Below, piece after piece: positions 18,255-28,594 of a stretch of 64,000 nt of DNA. Both the position numbers and the translations under genes were made by a program. Numbering within the stretch: the first letter of the stretch is position 1; every line of letters begins with the position of its first letter. The stretch lies in NCBI GenBank assembly GCA_027450145.1, contig DAIDKH010000001.1, positions 62,255 to 126,254 on the forward strand. The letters run 5' to 3'. The DNA comes from Chthonomonadaceae bacterium. GTDB taxonomy: Bacteria; Armatimonadota; Chthonomonadetes; Chthonomonadales; Chthonomonadaceae. The notes below the pieces were generated by a model. The model saw only the letters and a program-made list of their open reading frames with translations, made no database searches and was not told the DNA's origin.

Positions 18255-19981
18255 GCCGATACAGGCAGGATTCGAACTCGACGCATAGGTTCTACCCCAA
18301 CACTCTCGGAAACCAGCTGATATCGTTCCGCAAGTTGGTGCTGCAACCTACGCGTGTATGAATTGGCAGGTGACAGTTCCACAGGCTCGTTCGTCCTCTT
18401 TACAACCTCTACAGCATCTTGAACTTCCAGCAAGGCGTCCTCCGCCTCCCCTTCACGTTCGTCATGCGAAATAGGTGCAAGCTTGAACATCTCTCGCACA
18501 ATGCTTGCGATTTGAGCATAGGTGTTACTCTTAACCACATAGACCGGCAGTCGCCTGCCGGCGGCTTCGCGCATTTTCCCTGGCTCTCTCCTGTAAGTTG
18601 CTTTCAGCGCAAGTACGGCGTCGGCGTCGCTAACATCCCGAGCTATGTATGCCGCAACGCGACTTTCTGCGATTGCTCTATCGAGCCTGCTGCGGCTCAC
18701 GCCATAGGGAAATATTCGCACCGTAGTTGGCAGCGGCTTAGGTGGTGGCATTGCAACTGCTTGACTAGTCGCTGCGGTTCTAGCATGCCGCTCGTTGTCA
18801 ACCATGCGCAACACGTCGCGTTTACTGTGGTCGCGAGGTTGGCGGGGCTGTTCATCCGGCACTTCATGAATAACAGGTGGATGGTCATCGCCGCGCTGCA
18901 GTACCTCGATTTCACCGTCTTCATTTCGCACACGTATTTCGGGCCGGGGCGGAGCACCGCGAAGCATTCGGTCCACGGTTCTCTCAACATCGAGATGAAT
19001 CGCAAGCTTATCTACTTCCATTATCTCTATAATGACGTCAAAAGTAGGAGGTGCCTTCCGTTCCAGAACGGTCTTCTGCGTACCTCGGCGACGCGCCTCG
19101 TCATCCGACAATGTGACAGGATGAATTCCGCCCACCAAGTCTGAAAGTGTGGGATTCATCATAAGGTTTTCGAGACAATTACCGTGAGCAGTGCCAATCA
19201 GTTGCACACCGCGTTCCGCAATTGTACGGGCTGCAAAAGCCTCCTGTTCGGTACCAATTTCGTCAATCACAATGACTTCTGGCATATGATTTTCAACTGC
19301 CTCAATCATCACACTGTGCTGGCATTCTGGTTCAGCTACCTGCATTCGGCGAGCGCGCCCTATACCCGTATGGGGAATATCGCCATCACCGGCAATTTCA
19401 TTGCTGGTATCCACGATGACTACTCGCTTACGCAAATCATCAGAAAGTACTCTGGCCATTTCACGCAGCTTGGTGGTCTTTCCACGCCCGGGCCGCCCAA
19501 GTACGAGAATCGATTTACCGCTCTCCACAACATCCTGAATAATATCGATGGTGCCGTAAACGGCTCGCCCAATACGACACGTAAGGCCTACAATGCGGCC
19601 CTGGCGGTTTCTAATCGCCGATATTCGATGAAGCGTACGTTCTATTCCCGCCCGATTATCCTTTCCAAAAGTACCAACCTTGCTTACAACAAAGTCCAAC
19701 TGCAATGCATCAACCGGTTGGTCGCCAAGTTCTACGACCGATTCCGGAAAACGAGCTTCCGGGATTCGCCCCAAATCCATAACGATTTCGAGTAAATCCT
19801 CAAGGTCTTCACGGGCGACAAGATGGTCTCTAATAGCCTCCGGTAAAACAGCCAAAAGTTGATCGAGGTTGTCGGTTACGCGGTGCTGCAAGCCTGTAAT
19901 CGACTGCGCACCTACACCGCCGTCTTGTGGATGAACGTCAACGGCAGGACGGTGACCATAAAATGAATTGTGTGTGGTCAT
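18251..19981 (-). CDS. R3H-domain AAA ATPase related to SpoIIIAA
   Basis: About 576 residues from ATG 19981. I reject the longer frame, whose N-terminus has random composition. A central RecA/AAA fold carries the Walker A motif [20 protein letters not shown] and Walker [15 protein letters not shown]. After it come an unstructured linker and a C-terminal region ending in an R3H-like motif ([19 protein letters not shown]), which binds single-stranded nucleic acid. Members resemble the sporulation ATPase SpoIIIAA but occur in many non-sporulating Terrabacteria; role unproven. It is the first gene of an operon with tmk, whose start it overlaps. Confidence 0.88.
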   Translation of the reverse strand: MTTHNSFYGHRPAVDVHPQDGGVGAQSITGLQHRVTDNLDQLLAVLPEAIRDHLVAREDLEDLLEIVMDLGRIPEARFPESVVELGDQPVDALQLDFVVSKVGTFGKDNRAGIERTLHRISAIRNRQGRIVGLTCRIGRAVYGTIDIIQDVVESGKSILVLGRPGRGKTTKLREMARVLSDDLRKRVVIVDTSNEIAGDGDIPHTGIGRARRMQVAEPECQHSVMIEAVENHMPEVIVIDEIGTEQEAFAARTIAERGVQLIGTAHGNCLENLMMNPTLSDLVGGIHPVTLSDDEARRRGTQKTVLERKAPPTFDVIIEIMEVDKLAIHLDVERTVDRMLRGAPPRPEIRVRNEDGEIEVLQRGDDHPPVIHEVPDEQPRQPRDHSKRDVLRMVDNERHARTAATSQAVAMPPPKPLPTTVRIFPYGVSRSRLDRAIAESRVAAYIARDVSDADAVLALKATYRREPGKMREAAGRRLPVYVVKSNTYAQIASIVREMFKLAPISHDEREGEAEDALLEVQDAVEVVKRTNEPVELSPANSYTRRLQHQLAERYQLVSESVGVEPMRRVRILPVSA

Positions 19982-20065
19982 AAATGGAACCGGATTTCTC
20001 CTTGTACTGCACCATTGTGATGCAGAAAGGCGAATACCGGACTGGGATGTACCGGCATCCGCAGG

Positions 20066-20275
20066 ATGTTTCATAACGGCGACCCGGTGTATCGTCCCCG
20101 GGCATGCGATCACCACACCGGCTACGTGTTTGCCGTTGTCCCACGCACCGGCCTTTACACGTGCTACTGCACGATTTTGGCAGGAAAGAAATCACCGCCA
20201 ATGCAGTTATTCCTTATTTATCAGGACTACTTTTTAACGCGAAAAGTTGCTAAGCGACCAACGTGTAAGCGTTAA
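20066..20275 (+). CDS. possible small protein, uncertain
   Basis: 69 codons, divergent from the R3H ATPase gene. The first half ([20 protein letters not shown] followed by [14 protein letters not shown]) looks like a small SH3-type barrel, the second half does not. No ribosome binding site precedes the ATG and the region also has to hold the promoter of the ATPase operon. It may be chance. Confidence 0.2.
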   Translation: MFHNGDPVYRPRACDHHTGYVFAVVPRTGLYTCYCTILAGKKSPPMQLFLIYQDYFLTRKVAKRPTCKR

Positions 20276-20277
20276 TT

Positions 20278-21834
20278 CTATGATCCCGGCAGTTTGTCTA
20301 GTTGCTGCTTGGCTACATACTGTATCGTTGGATCGCTGTTCTTCATCATCTGCTGCAGAACGGGTCGAACGCTGGCGAGGCCAGTTTCGCCCAGGGCGAC
20401 GGCACTCCAACGCTGCAACTTGGGCTTGGCACTTGACGCCGCAACCTTAAGAGCTGCAAGCGCTGCCGCACCCGTCGTAGGGTCTTGGGCCTGTGTACCC
20501 AGTGCAATTGCCGCATAGTATGCCGGAACACCTCCAGAAGACAGCAGGGTGATGAGTTGCGGAACAGCGGGTGCGCCAATTTTTGCGAGCGACGCTCCTG
20601 CTTCTTTGGCATCCTCGCCGCTAGACGTTTTCACGGTCGAAACGAGTGCGCCAACTCCTCCCGCGTTGTTGGTGAACCCCAAGGCACGAATAGCGTGCAA
20701 CTTTAATTCTGGGTCAACGGCAGCAGAACTTATGAGATCCGATAGATTAACATCAGCTTGAGGAGCCCGAGCATCTTCTAGCGCCTCCACGACGCCCAGC
20801 TTTACTTGCGGGCTTCCAGAGGCAAGATAACCTAAAAGCTGCTTTATCACCACAAGATTAACAGGGCTATCCTCACCGGCTCGTGCGGCGCGCGCAAGCC
20901 CACCGCTCGCAGCCATACGAATAGACAGGTTGTCATCGCTTAGAGCTTGCGTGAGAGCGGATACTGCCGGCGGGGTCGCTAGGCGGCCAAGACCAGCCGC
21001 AGCCTGTGCCCGAGCGTCGGAGGCATCGTGTGGGTTCCCCAGGGCTTCGATAAGTGATGGCTGGCATTCTGGCGACGCTATCAAGGCGATAGCGCCAATC
21101 ACGACGCGGCGGACGGCAGGCGATACATTGGGTGCATGCATGAGGGAAATAAGAGGTGACGCGGCCGCAGGATCGCCTATTTTACCCAAAACGTCTGCAG
21201 CGCCCTCTTTCACTGCGTCGTCGGAGTTGGCTAACAAAGCGACTAACAAAGGCACGCTTCTACTGTTGGCAGAAGGATCAAACAGGGCAGAGCTTAAAAT
21301 GTCGCCAACGGGTCCGTGTGCATTAGGAGAGGAGTCCGCAGTAGATTTCACCGCATTAACCAGCGCTGCCACTACATCGGGGTTAGCGATGGGCCCGATA
21401 CCTCCTGGCTCTTGAGTAAAAACCAGAACAGTGCCCTTACGCACGTTGATGTCCCCGTCTGTTAGGCCAGCGATGAGAGCGGTAAGGTTCGCCTGGGACT
21501 TTGCTCCAATAGCCTCCAGTGTCTTCACAGCTTCGTCACGCACGGATTTTTGTTCGTCTTTTAGCAGAGGGAGGGTATGAGTAACCGCGTCCGCGTTTCC
21601 AAGATCGCGCAGAGCTACCGCCGCCTGCACGCGAATGCCCCGCTTTTCCCCGGACACCACATCTGAGAACTGCTGACCCGATATAAGTTCTGCAGCCGCG
21701 GAACTACGCTGCTGGGAACTACCGGCTGTTAATTCCGCCAGCAACTGAGCCATGTGTCGGCTGTGATTCCATGCAAGGAAGCCAACAATCACGACTAGCA
21801 GGAGAAAGACTATGGCGTTTAGGTGTTTCTTCAA
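20278..21834 (-). CDS. membrane-anchored HEAT-repeat protein
   Basis: 518 residues. An N-terminal signal anchor (NAIVFLLLVVIVGFLAW) is followed by about ten HEAT/PBS-lyase-type repeats, visible as recurrent units such as RVQAAVALRDLGNADAV, VRDEAVKTLEAIGAKS, VKEGAADVLGKIGDPAAA and DARAQAAAGLGRLATPPAV. Start is TTG 21834 behind AAGGGGAG. The repeats form a protein-binding solenoid outside the membrane. No enzyme motif. Next to an unrelated LacI gene; role unknown. Confidence 0.85.
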   Translation of the reverse strand: MKKHLNAIVFLLLVVIVGFLAWNHSRHMAQLLAELTAGSSQQRSSAAAELISGQQFSDVVSGEKRGIRVQAAVALRDLGNADAVTHTLPLLKDEQKSVRDEAVKTLEAIGAKSQANLTALIAGLTDGDINVRKGTVLVFTQEPGGIGPIANPDVVAALVNAVKSTADSSPNAHGPVGDILSSALFDPSANSRSVPLLVALLANSDDAVKEGAADVLGKIGDPAAASPLISLMHAPNVSPAVRRVVIGAIALIASPECQPSLIEALGNPHDASDARAQAAAGLGRLATPPAVSALTQALSDDNLSIRMAASGGLARAARAGEDSPVNLVVIKQLLGYLASGSPQVKLGVVEALEDARAPQADVNLSDLISSAAVDPELKLHAIRALGFTNNAGGVGALVSTVKTSSGEDAKEAGASLAKIGAPAVPQLITLLSSGGVPAYYAAIALGTQAQDPTTGAAALAALKVAASSAKPKLQRWSAVALGETGLASVRPVLQQMMKNSDPTIQYVAKQQLDKLPGS

Positions 21835-21919
21835 AACTCTGCTCCCCTTGGCATAATAAGTGCACTTGCAGCGTTAATTCCACACGACGCACACCATTTC
21901 CTGCGCCCAATACCCAATT

Positions 21920-22963
21920 TCAGTAAGGGTCTGGGCCAGGCGCACATGACTCGCGCACATCAAGCCGCATCTCAAAGCGGATATGATGATTTGTGTGACC
22001 TCGCCCAGATATGATATCGTTCAACAAATTTACGGCAGCTGCGCCAATTTCGTTCAGCGGCTGCCATAGTGACGTAATAGGGACAACAGCGTTTTCACTC
22101 ACCTCGGTCGAGTTTATTGATATGACTGAGAGTTCGTTAGGGACCTGTACACCACATTCCAGAGCAATTTGCTCCACTTGGCGAGCTAACACCTCGGAGC
22201 CAACAATAAAACCAGTTTCGCTTCGATCATTTAGTAGGAGATTTCGCAAAAATCCTGAATCGCCGCACCCGCCGCAATATTCCACAGGAACCCGGTACGC
22301 GGCGCCACGCACACCCGCACGGGCGGTAGAGACCTGAAATGAGGCAAGTCGCTCCTCATCCCACGACCGTATACCGTCATATGCATCGATGAGCATGCCA
22401 ATGGATCTATGTCCCAGGTTCTTCAAATACTCGACGGCGGTATTTATTCCGGCAGCATTGTCGCAATCTACCGAGATACATTCTGGATGATGGGTGTTGT
22501 AGCTTACACACACCGTGGGAAAGTGATTATCTAGCAGAGCGTCGGTAAGCTCATCGTTGTAGTGGCGGCCAATCAGCATTACGCCATCGGCAACACCACT
22601 CGTAATATCCCCGTACAGGTATCGCCAGTCTGGATAGCTCGCAGAGTGCAGAATTAGGTTGTAATTAATCAAGGGGGCAGCAGCCATGATACCAAACAAC
22701 ACTTTCGCGTGGTATGCCCCCGGACTAACAAGAACTTCGGGCGACGACAACACGATCCCCAACCTCTGTGTGCGACCGGTAGCAAGCGCACGGGCGTTTG
22801 AATGAGGTCGATAGCCCAAGCGTTCTGCTGCCTCCCGCACCCGTTGCTGTGTGCGTACGGCGATGGCATAGTCCTGATCATTAAGCACAAACGACGCCGT
22901 AGTTACAGATACGCCCGCATCTGCAGCAACGTCTCGCAACGTTATCCGCCCCTTAATTGCCAT
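21920..22963 (-). CDS. LacI-family transcriptional regulator
   Basis: 347 residues. The helix-turn-helix TLRDVAADAGVSVTTASFVL near residues 8-27 is of LacI type, followed by the hinge helix region LGYRPHSNARALATG and a periplasmic-binding-protein-like effector domain (VEYLKNLGHRSIGMLIDAYD, then SEVLARQVEQIALECGVQVP and SVISINSTEVSE). Start ATG is behind AGGAAATTAC. Effector and operator are not evident; no sugar gene is adjacent. Likely controls distant carbohydrate genes. Confidence 0.95.
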   Translation of the reverse strand: MAIKGRITLRDVAADAGVSVTTASFVLNDQDYAIAVRTQQRVREAAERLGYRPHSNARALATGRTQRLGIVLSSPEVLVSPGAYHAKVLFGIMAAAPLINYNLILHSASYPDWRYLYGDITSGVADGVMLIGRHYNDELTDALLDNHFPTVCVSYNTHHPECISVDCDNAAGINTAVEYLKNLGHRSIGMLIDAYDGIRSWDEERLASFQVSTARAGVRGAAYRVPVEYCGGCGDSGFLRNLLLNDRSETGFIVGSEVLARQVEQIALECGVQVPNELSVISINSTEVSENAVVPITSLWQPLNEIGAAAVNLLNDIISGRGHTNHHIRFEMRLDVRESCAPGPDPY

Positions 22964-23076
22964 GTAATTTCCTGATCATTTTGTTCACGACGGCTGGCGA
23001 ATCTACTGTCGTACACACATCGGCACAAACGCCGAGTGACACAAAAATTCCAGTGGTTCGCGCCCTTACTGCCGGA

Positions 23077-23634
23077 CTACGGATTAGAATACGGTCCAGC
23101 CGGAGTGGAGTGAATAGCACCGCCAATCTCGCCAGCTTTGTCGTAGGCAATCGTCGCACGATCTCCATTAGCCTTATCGGGAAGCAATTGGCCCACCAGC
23201 ACTGGTTTTGCGCCAATATAGGTTCTGTATATCATCACCGGACAGGAGATCGCGAGATCTCGGCGGGACTCGCGCCAAATGTCTAAAGCAAGGTTATCGA
23301 GATTCCAAGGTTCCATGCGTGCAGGACACTCTAACGCAAACCATTTGGACGGATGATACTTCACAAGCACTGCAATGGGGGGCGTGTGTCCACGAAATCG
23401 CCGTGTTATTAGTCGCGCAAACAACTGGCACGACGCTAGTGATGCAGGTTCCTCTCTTGAGCCACCAGAGTTCAGATGCGCGATCTGATCATGGACTTCA
23501 GTTACATTGGGCGTCCACTGTTGAAATCCTGAAGTTGGGTCCGCATCGGCTGTGGACCTGTTTTTGAATACAACCAGAGTTCCAACGATGATGACCAACA
23601 GTACAGAAGCACCAATCTTTATTTCTTTTTTCAT
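23077..23634 (-). CDS. single-pass membrane-anchored protein, unknown function
   Basis: 185 residues with an N-terminal signal anchor (IGASVLLVIIVGTLVVF) and a soluble outer domain that includes LARLITRRFRGHTPPIAVLVKY and YRTYIGAKPVLVGQLLPD. Start ATG 23634 follows AAGGGGCAGACC. No family recognised. It lies 113 bases upstream of the LacI gene and may be co-transcribed with it. Confidence 0.6.
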   Translation of the reverse strand: MKKEIKIGASVLLVIIVGTLVVFKNRSTADADPTSGFQQWTPNVTEVHDQIAHLNSGGSREEPASLASCQLFARLITRRFRGHTPPIAVLVKYHPSKWFALECPARMEPWNLDNLALDIWRESRRDLAISCPVMIYRTYIGAKPVLVGQLLPDKANGDRATIAYDKAGEIGGAIHSTPAGPYSNP

Positions 23635-23953
23635 GGTCTGCCCCTTGTGGCCCCGTCAGGCTACCTAATCGATAGAGTAATGGTACCTCACCGCATTTAG
23701 TAAAACCATAAATTGCGAGGTTTGCTGTGCGGCGGCCACGGGTTTATGCGATTGCACGGAACCTTAGCGCTTAAGCAATCGGTAACGTAATTTAATGAAC
23801 GTTGGCAGTATATGTTCGAACGTCCAGGAAAATTACATCGAGATATCGGAGGGCCGGCCGTTTAAATTTGCTTCTTTTACGCCCGTGTCGGCCCGCAATG
23901 ACGAGCAAGTCGGTGCATGGTGACGTGCAGCGAGAAATATGGGGGGCGACAGA
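23635..23953. other. intergenic region upstream of the KGG gene
   Basis: No gene seen. A possible ECF-type promoter GGAAC (23758-23762), 17 bases, CGGTAA (23780-23785) reads toward the KGG-repeat gene, whose start is about 170 bases downstream. I cannot see a good sigma-70 promoter here. Confidence 0.35.
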
Positions 23954-24232
23954 ATGGCAGTGAAGGTTAAACCAACTATTCAGTCCGTTGCGGCAGACAC
24001 GAGCGCGGAAGTACCTCCGGTTACCGGCAGAGGTTGGCACGGGGATCCCGAGAGACATGCAGAAATTGGCAGGCGAGGTGGCATGAAGGTTTCGCTAGAT
24101 CGTCATCACATGGCTGAAATAGGTCGTAAGGGCGGCGCGAAGGTTTCGGAAAACCGAACACACATGGCCGCCATCGGGAGAAAAGGCGGTTCGCAGGTTA
24201 GCAAACCACGAACTATGAAAAGTGCGGAATAG
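23954..24232 (+). CDS. KGG-repeat (stress-induced acidophilic repeat) protein
   Basis: 92 residues from ATG 23954, with GGGGG just upstream. The C-terminal two thirds consist of three repeats of the KGG/acidophilic stress type: EIGRRGGMKVS, EIGRKGGAKVS and AIGRKGGSQVS, alternating with HHMAEIG and HMAAIG. The family includes YciG-like general stress proteins, small, basic and probably nucleic-acid associated. A bidirectional terminator follows at 24243-24276. An ECF-like promoter may lie at 23758. Confidence 0.88.
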   Translation: MAVKVKPTIQSVAADTSAEVPPVTGRGWHGDPERHAEIGRRGGMKVSLDRHHMAEIGRKGGAKVSENRTHMAAIGRKGGSQVSKPRTMKSAE

Positions 24233-24242
24233 CATTTGTCAT

Positions 24243-24276
24243 CATGAGGCGACCCACGACTTACGGTCGCCTCATG
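24243..24276. terminator. bidirectional terminator between convergent genes
   Basis: CATGAGGCGACC (24243-24254) and GGTCGCCTCATG (24265-24276) form a perfect 12-bp stem with a 10-base loop, between the KGG gene (plus) and the GGDEF gene (minus, stop at 24279). T-richness on either side is modest. Confidence 0.65.
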
Positions 24277-24278
24277 TA

Positions 24279-26456
24279 TTATGCGGCTTTCATACATGCC
24301 TTCACAAGCGAATCCTCGCTGCCGCTAAAGGTTACGCGGTTTTTGCCGTTGGTCTTAGAGAGGTACAGCGCTCGGTCGGCCGCATCCACTAAAGACGCAG
24401 CACTTGGGTACTCCTCGCAACTTGTTGCCACACCAATACTTACGGTAATCTTCTGGTTTGGCCATAGTGCATTTTCAATATTGCATCTTATCCGCTCGGC
24501 CTGACACAGTGCCCCCTCCGAGGTAGCGTATGGTAGAAGCACAACAAATTCCTCACCCCCATAGCGCGCGACAAAATCACTGCCACGGACACTGCCTTCC
24601 AGAACCGAGCCTACAGTCTTCAACACCAGATCGCCTGCAGGGTGACCATAGGTATCGTTATAATGTTTGAAATTATCGACGTCAAGAAGTACTACAGAGA
24701 ATGCATGTTGACATCGTCGCGCCCGCTGAAACTCCTCTTGCAAACACTCTTGGAAAGCCCTGTGGTTTTTTAAGCCGGTTAGCCCATCGCGAGTGGCCAT
24801 TTCGTGCAAGCGCTTGTTGACAGTCGCCAGCTCTTCAGCCTGCTGCATCAGCTGCAATCGCGACTCATTCACTTCGGCTATCTGCTGTTGCACCATGTTT
24901 TCCAGCCACAATTGGTCGGTAATGTCACGCAGGTTCACAGCGACGCCATCTCCCACCGGCACAACCTGGTACCTAAACCACCGGCTGCTCGCTCCGGCAC
25001 ATACAATTTCGAGGTCATCCTCAACAGGCACCCTAGTATTGGTTACCTTAAGGTAATTGGCAAACACCAGATCTGCTTGCTCGCCGGTGTGTACATCCGA
25101 TACCTTAAGGTTAAGAATCTCCTCTCGCGACCGCCGGAGAAGCTTCTCCGCGTTACGGTTAACTTCAACAAATCGGTAGTTGCATATGTCGCCAATCTCG
25201 TTGCGCACTGCCTCCAACAGGAAGAAGCAGTCCATACTGCCATCAATTGCAGCGCGAAACTGGGCCTGGGCTACCCTGCGTCTGTCCTCTTCCTTGCGCC
25301 GCTCGGTGATATCGTGCAAAATCCAAACAACTGCAAGACAACTTCCGTCTGGCTCGACAATACTGGAGCCGCTTAACGACACGCACACCATGTTGCCGTC
25401 TTTTCGTCTTCGCACCGTTTCAAGGTTGTCGATGCGCTCTCCAGCCTCGATATCTGCGAGAAGATCATCCTGTTGGTCGGCGAGGTGGTGTGGCACAAGT
25501 ATTGCAGATGGCAGGCCAATCACCTCGTTCGCGGCATACCCAAACAGCTGCTCGGCACCCACACTCCAGTGGGTGATGATGCCGAGAGGTGACTCCGCAA
25601 CAATCGCGTCACGGGCACGCTCTAGAAGCGCAGCAGTGAGCGCAAGCGCGGTATTAGCAGTTTCCAGCTGGTGCTGCTGCCTGACTAGTTCCAATCGTTG
25701 CTGGCTCAGTTCGCCGTTGGTGTTGCGAAGCGCAGCAAGGTTCCTATCGTTTTCCTCTTGCGCCGTGCAGAGCCGCGCTAGGGCTCGCCGCACTTCAGTT
25801 ACAGAAGGAAAATACACAAACAATATGTCTAGAACAAGGTTCGCCGCTAGACCGAATAGCAATAATGTTTCCGTACGTTTGGTATGACGGATTTGGGCCG
25901 CTGAACTGAAACTGTAACTTCTTAGTAGACCGTTCATGCGATCAAGGTAGTCATGAGTGTAATTCAGCATTGAGGAGGCAAATCCATCCACTCGACGCCC
26001 AATAGACACTTCGGCAACAATGCGCAGCATTCGTGCCTGCAAGGGCTGAATGCGCGCAAGCGTAGCCTTAGTAATGTTGCTGTTAGTTAATCCGTACCTG
26101 TTACCCGCGGCCTCCGACTCAAGTTGCAACTGTACCTGAAACCACCGATTGGTTTCCGTAATGAGCGCACGGCCCTCGGCACGACTTACAGATTTTGGAG
26201 AACGGTGAATGAGTTCCAGCGTATCGCGGGTTATGTTCTGGCTTCGCATACACTGACTGCCCACCAACGCCACGAATGATGCACTTTTTTCCTCTTTGTG
26301 AAGGAGCCAGCTCATAAGAAGCGAACCCGAAAATATCTGTATAGCAAGAGCTGAAAGTGCAAAAACGTACCTAAAGGAAAGTGATCGGGTTAATTTATTC
26401 GCTTGGTTACGCAGTGCCGGAACACCGGCCTCAAAACTGTCGTCATTTGCTAACAT
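24279..26456 (-). CDS. membrane PAS-GGDEF diguanylate cyclase
   Basis: 725 residues from ATG 26456, with GGAG five bases upstream. Transmembrane helix about 29-52 and another about 195-220 bracket a putative outer sensor domain. A coiled coil follows, then PAS domains (ESPLGIITHWSVGAEQLFGY about 290; AIDGSMDCFFLLEAV about 400) and a GGDEF domain from about 560. The active site reads GGEEF near residue 635 and is preceded by RGSD five residues earlier, the RxxD inhibitory site, so the protein is predicted to make c-di-GMP from two GTP and to be feedback inhibited. Acts at the inner membrane. Signal unknown. Confidence 0.93.
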   Translation of the reverse strand: MLANDDSFEAGVPALRNQANKLTRSLSFRYVFALSALAIQIFSGSLLMSWLLHKEEKSASFVALVGSQCMRSQNITRDTLELIHRSPKSVSRAEGRALITETNRWFQVQLQLESEAAGNRYGLTNSNITKATLARIQPLQARMLRIVAEVSIGRRVDGFASSMLNYTHDYLDRMNGLLRSYSFSSAAQIRHTKRTETLLLFGLAANLVLDILFVYFPSVTEVRRALARLCTAQEENDRNLAALRNTNGELSQQRLELVRQQHQLETANTALALTAALLERARDAIVAESPLGIITHWSVGAEQLFGYAANEVIGLPSAILVPHHLADQQDDLLADIEAGERIDNLETVRRRKDGNMVCVSLSGSSIVEPDGSCLAVVWILHDITERRKEEDRRRVAQAQFRAAIDGSMDCFFLLEAVRNEIGDICNYRFVEVNRNAEKLLRRSREEILNLKVSDVHTGEQADLVFANYLKVTNTRVPVEDDLEIVCAGASSRWFRYQVVPVGDGVAVNLRDITDQLWLENMVQQQIAEVNESRLQLMQQAEELATVNKRLHEMATRDGLTGLKNHRAFQECLQEEFQRARRCQHAFSVVLLDVDNFKHYNDTYGHPAGDLVLKTVGSVLEGSVRGSDFVARYGGEEFVVLLPYATSEGALCQAERIRCNIENALWPNQKITVSIGVATSCEEYPSAASLVDAADRALYLSKTNGKNRVTFSGSEDSLVKACMKAA

Positions 26457-26728
26457 AAACACTCCGGTCGAGCGGATTTGTCCGTTTATCAGCGTTACAC
26501 CAGTAACTGCATTTACGGAGATTGGCTCCCGGCAAAGTGAGGAGCGCGTGGTATTATTGGCAAATAGAAGAAATATCCTTAGAGATTTTTTTCACACGCA
26601 TTGTTTGCCAGAAGTTGCAATTTAACGCAGGCACTTGGTACGCATTGACGCCTACCGGGGCAAAACTAGTAAACCGGTTATTTCTTCACATAGATAGCGT
26701 ATTGGCCCTCTCTCACACCGGCTGATCG

Positions 26729-28591
26729 TCACTGAGGTTCGGCATGTGTAAGAACCCAATGCCTATCATTAGCAGCAGCCTGCGTTATTGCCTTGCTGGC
26801 AGCGCTGTCGCTAATGAGCGTCACTCTAGTTACGAAAAGGTATCCCAACAACAAGACCAACAGGGCATAAGGCGCCATGCGGCGAAAACCCATGTAGACT
26901 GTATATGCCGGTGGTAAATCCCTGGCGACTGCCCATATCGCCGCGGCTAGCAGCAGCAGCTCGGGTACAGACGCGATCTGCAATCCAGCCAATAGTGCGT
27001 GGTGAAATGTGGCAGGAGGAACGGCCTGCACCAGGCTGGTAAGAAGTTGAGCGACAGGATGCTCTCTCGCCAAGACTGGCTGTATAAATCGCAAGGCAGC
27101 TATGACAGCCAACGAGGCAGGTACCGCAATACTGCACGATACCGCACTGGTCCATTCGCGCCTAGCGCGTGCCAAGGTCCCTGTACCAATGTCCAGTCTC
27201 GACCGATACCAGAGACCATCCAACACTTGAAGAGCGGCGAATTCAACACAAAGTATGAAGAGTCCGCCTGCTAACCCATTTGCCGTTAACAACGTGAGTG
27301 CAAAAGCAGCGGCACACGCCAGAAGCACCAGCGATATATGGTACTTGCTAAGTACGTAGTGCGCACCCCATGCTGCGGTTGCGGCTGCCAACACAACAAT
27401 AACTGCCATCTGCTGTTGAAGCAGGCATACACCAAGAACCCACGAACCAAATAGCCGCACGATAGGGATGCCTGGGGGAACACCGGGATAGGAGGAGTTG
27501 TCACGAGCAAGGCTCACAGTATTGCGGACCTCCAGGCTCCGTTTTACTTCATGCTCCATCCATAGAGCCTCGTTGTTCCGGTGGGCAGTCTTTAGGTCTA
27601 CCAGCAGTTTATGCGCAAGCGGCGGCCATTGAGCAGTGTGGCGTATTGCACCCGTACGCGTCGTTGTATCTGTTGCAGCTAATAGCGTGATGTCCGTACC
27701 CACAAGCGCTTCATAGGCCCAAGGCGCCTGCGAGCGCATCTTCTGGCCAAGCCGTAGCAGCAGATGCCTTATTACTATTGCTTGCTGTTCATGCCCGGCA
27801 GACGCAAGCCTATTGGCATAGGCACGCAAAGATATTGCCATGTCTCTGATTGCCTGGAGATATGGAAATGCAACAAGCGATAACGGTGCAACCTTTTGAG
27901 CGGCGCCATGGTCACCGTAGGCCAGCGAGTAAAGGCGCCATTGGCCCAGGACCTGTTCGTAGAGATACGCATCCCACGTAGTAGTCGTTCGCTCCTGCCC
28001 TAAAGCCTCCACTGCCTGCGCGAAGTCACCATTTTCAGCAGATGAGGCAGCTCTCATAGCGTCCCAAAATGCGTTGGATGGATCAAGCTGAGCGCCTCGG
28101 TCAATCACCGCGGCCAACAGGGCGCGGCGCTGAAGTCCCATAGTGCGGCCCTCGGCCATCAATTCATTGTCTGAAGCGAGAAGGTAACGAAGTAACAAGG
28201 CTGCTGCACCCGGCGAGCGAGGAAAGTCAATCATGAGGGCTACCATTTTGTGCAGAGGTCGATCATTGGTTGGCAGCCGTACCCCTTGCGCTGGAATAAC
28301 TGCTGCTCTGCCCACCTGGATGAGATAGTCGTTGGGAGCGGCAGATGCAACAACGTCTAATCGCGCAATATCAGAAAGAGTTGAGGTAACCGGGCGCGAC
28401 CAGGCCTGCGGGCGGGCAGAAAGTGCAAAACTTAGCTGAGACATGAGCGTCTCACGAACGGGCGAAATGAAATAGAGGCCTAACCATACACCTAGAACTA
28501 TACCGACAAACCAACCACTTCGCTCTTCTGGCACAAGTGGTTGGCTCGACGGTCTAGTAACAAGGTTGCGACGTACCGACGATGGCTGCAA
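26729..28591 (-). CDS. large polytopic membrane protein, unknown function
   Basis: 620 residues starting at TTG 28591, 3 bases after the anti-sigma stop. An N-terminal transmembrane helix (WFVGIVLGVWLGLYFISP) is followed by a roughly 330-residue helical outer domain and then about eight membrane segments in the C-terminal half, for example VIVVLAAATAAWGAHYV, LVLLACAAAFALTLLTANG, AVSCSIAVPASLAVIAAL and MAPYALLVLLLGYLFV. It resembles no transporter I can name. It is the last gene of the UnbV/UnbU-sigma operon and may be a component or partner of the anti-sigma system. Confidence 0.65.
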   Translation of the reverse strand: MQPSSVRRNLVTRPSSQPLVPEERSGWFVGIVLGVWLGLYFISPVRETLMSQLSFALSARPQAWSRPVTSTLSDIARLDVVASAAPNDYLIQVGRAAVIPAQGVRLPTNDRPLHKMVALMIDFPRSPGAAALLLRYLLASDNELMAEGRTMGLQRRALLAAVIDRGAQLDPSNAFWDAMRAASSAENGDFAQAVEALGQERTTTTWDAYLYEQVLGQWRLYSLAYGDHGAAQKVAPLSLVAFPYLQAIRDMAISLRAYANRLASAGHEQQAIVIRHLLLRLGQKMRSQAPWAYEALVGTDITLLAATDTTTRTGAIRHTAQWPPLAHKLLVDLKTAHRNNEALWMEHEVKRSLEVRNTVSLARDNSSYPGVPPGIPIVRLFGSWVLGVCLLQQQMAVIVVLAAATAAWGAHYVLSKYHISLVLLACAAAFALTLLTANGLAGGLFILCVEFAALQVLDGLWYRSRLDIGTGTLARARREWTSAVSCSIAVPASLAVIAALRFIQPVLAREHPVAQLLTSLVQAVPPATFHHALLAGLQIASVPELLLLAAAIWAVARDLPPAYTVYMGFRRMAPYALLVLLLGYLFVTRVTLISDSAASKAITQAAANDRHWVLTHAEPQ

Positions 28592-28594
28592 CGT

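Noticed and set aside
18419-19144. 241-codon plus-strand frame inside the R3H ATPase gene
   Set aside because: Antisense to a clear Walker A/B ATPase; its composition is cysteine- and histidine-rich noise.
19184-19795. 203-codon plus-strand frame
   Set aside because: Also antisense to the ATPase gene; no ribosome binding site and random composition.
22953-23216. 87-codon minus-strand frame
   Set aside because: Overlaps the 185-residue anchored protein in another frame; it is the poorer coding candidate.
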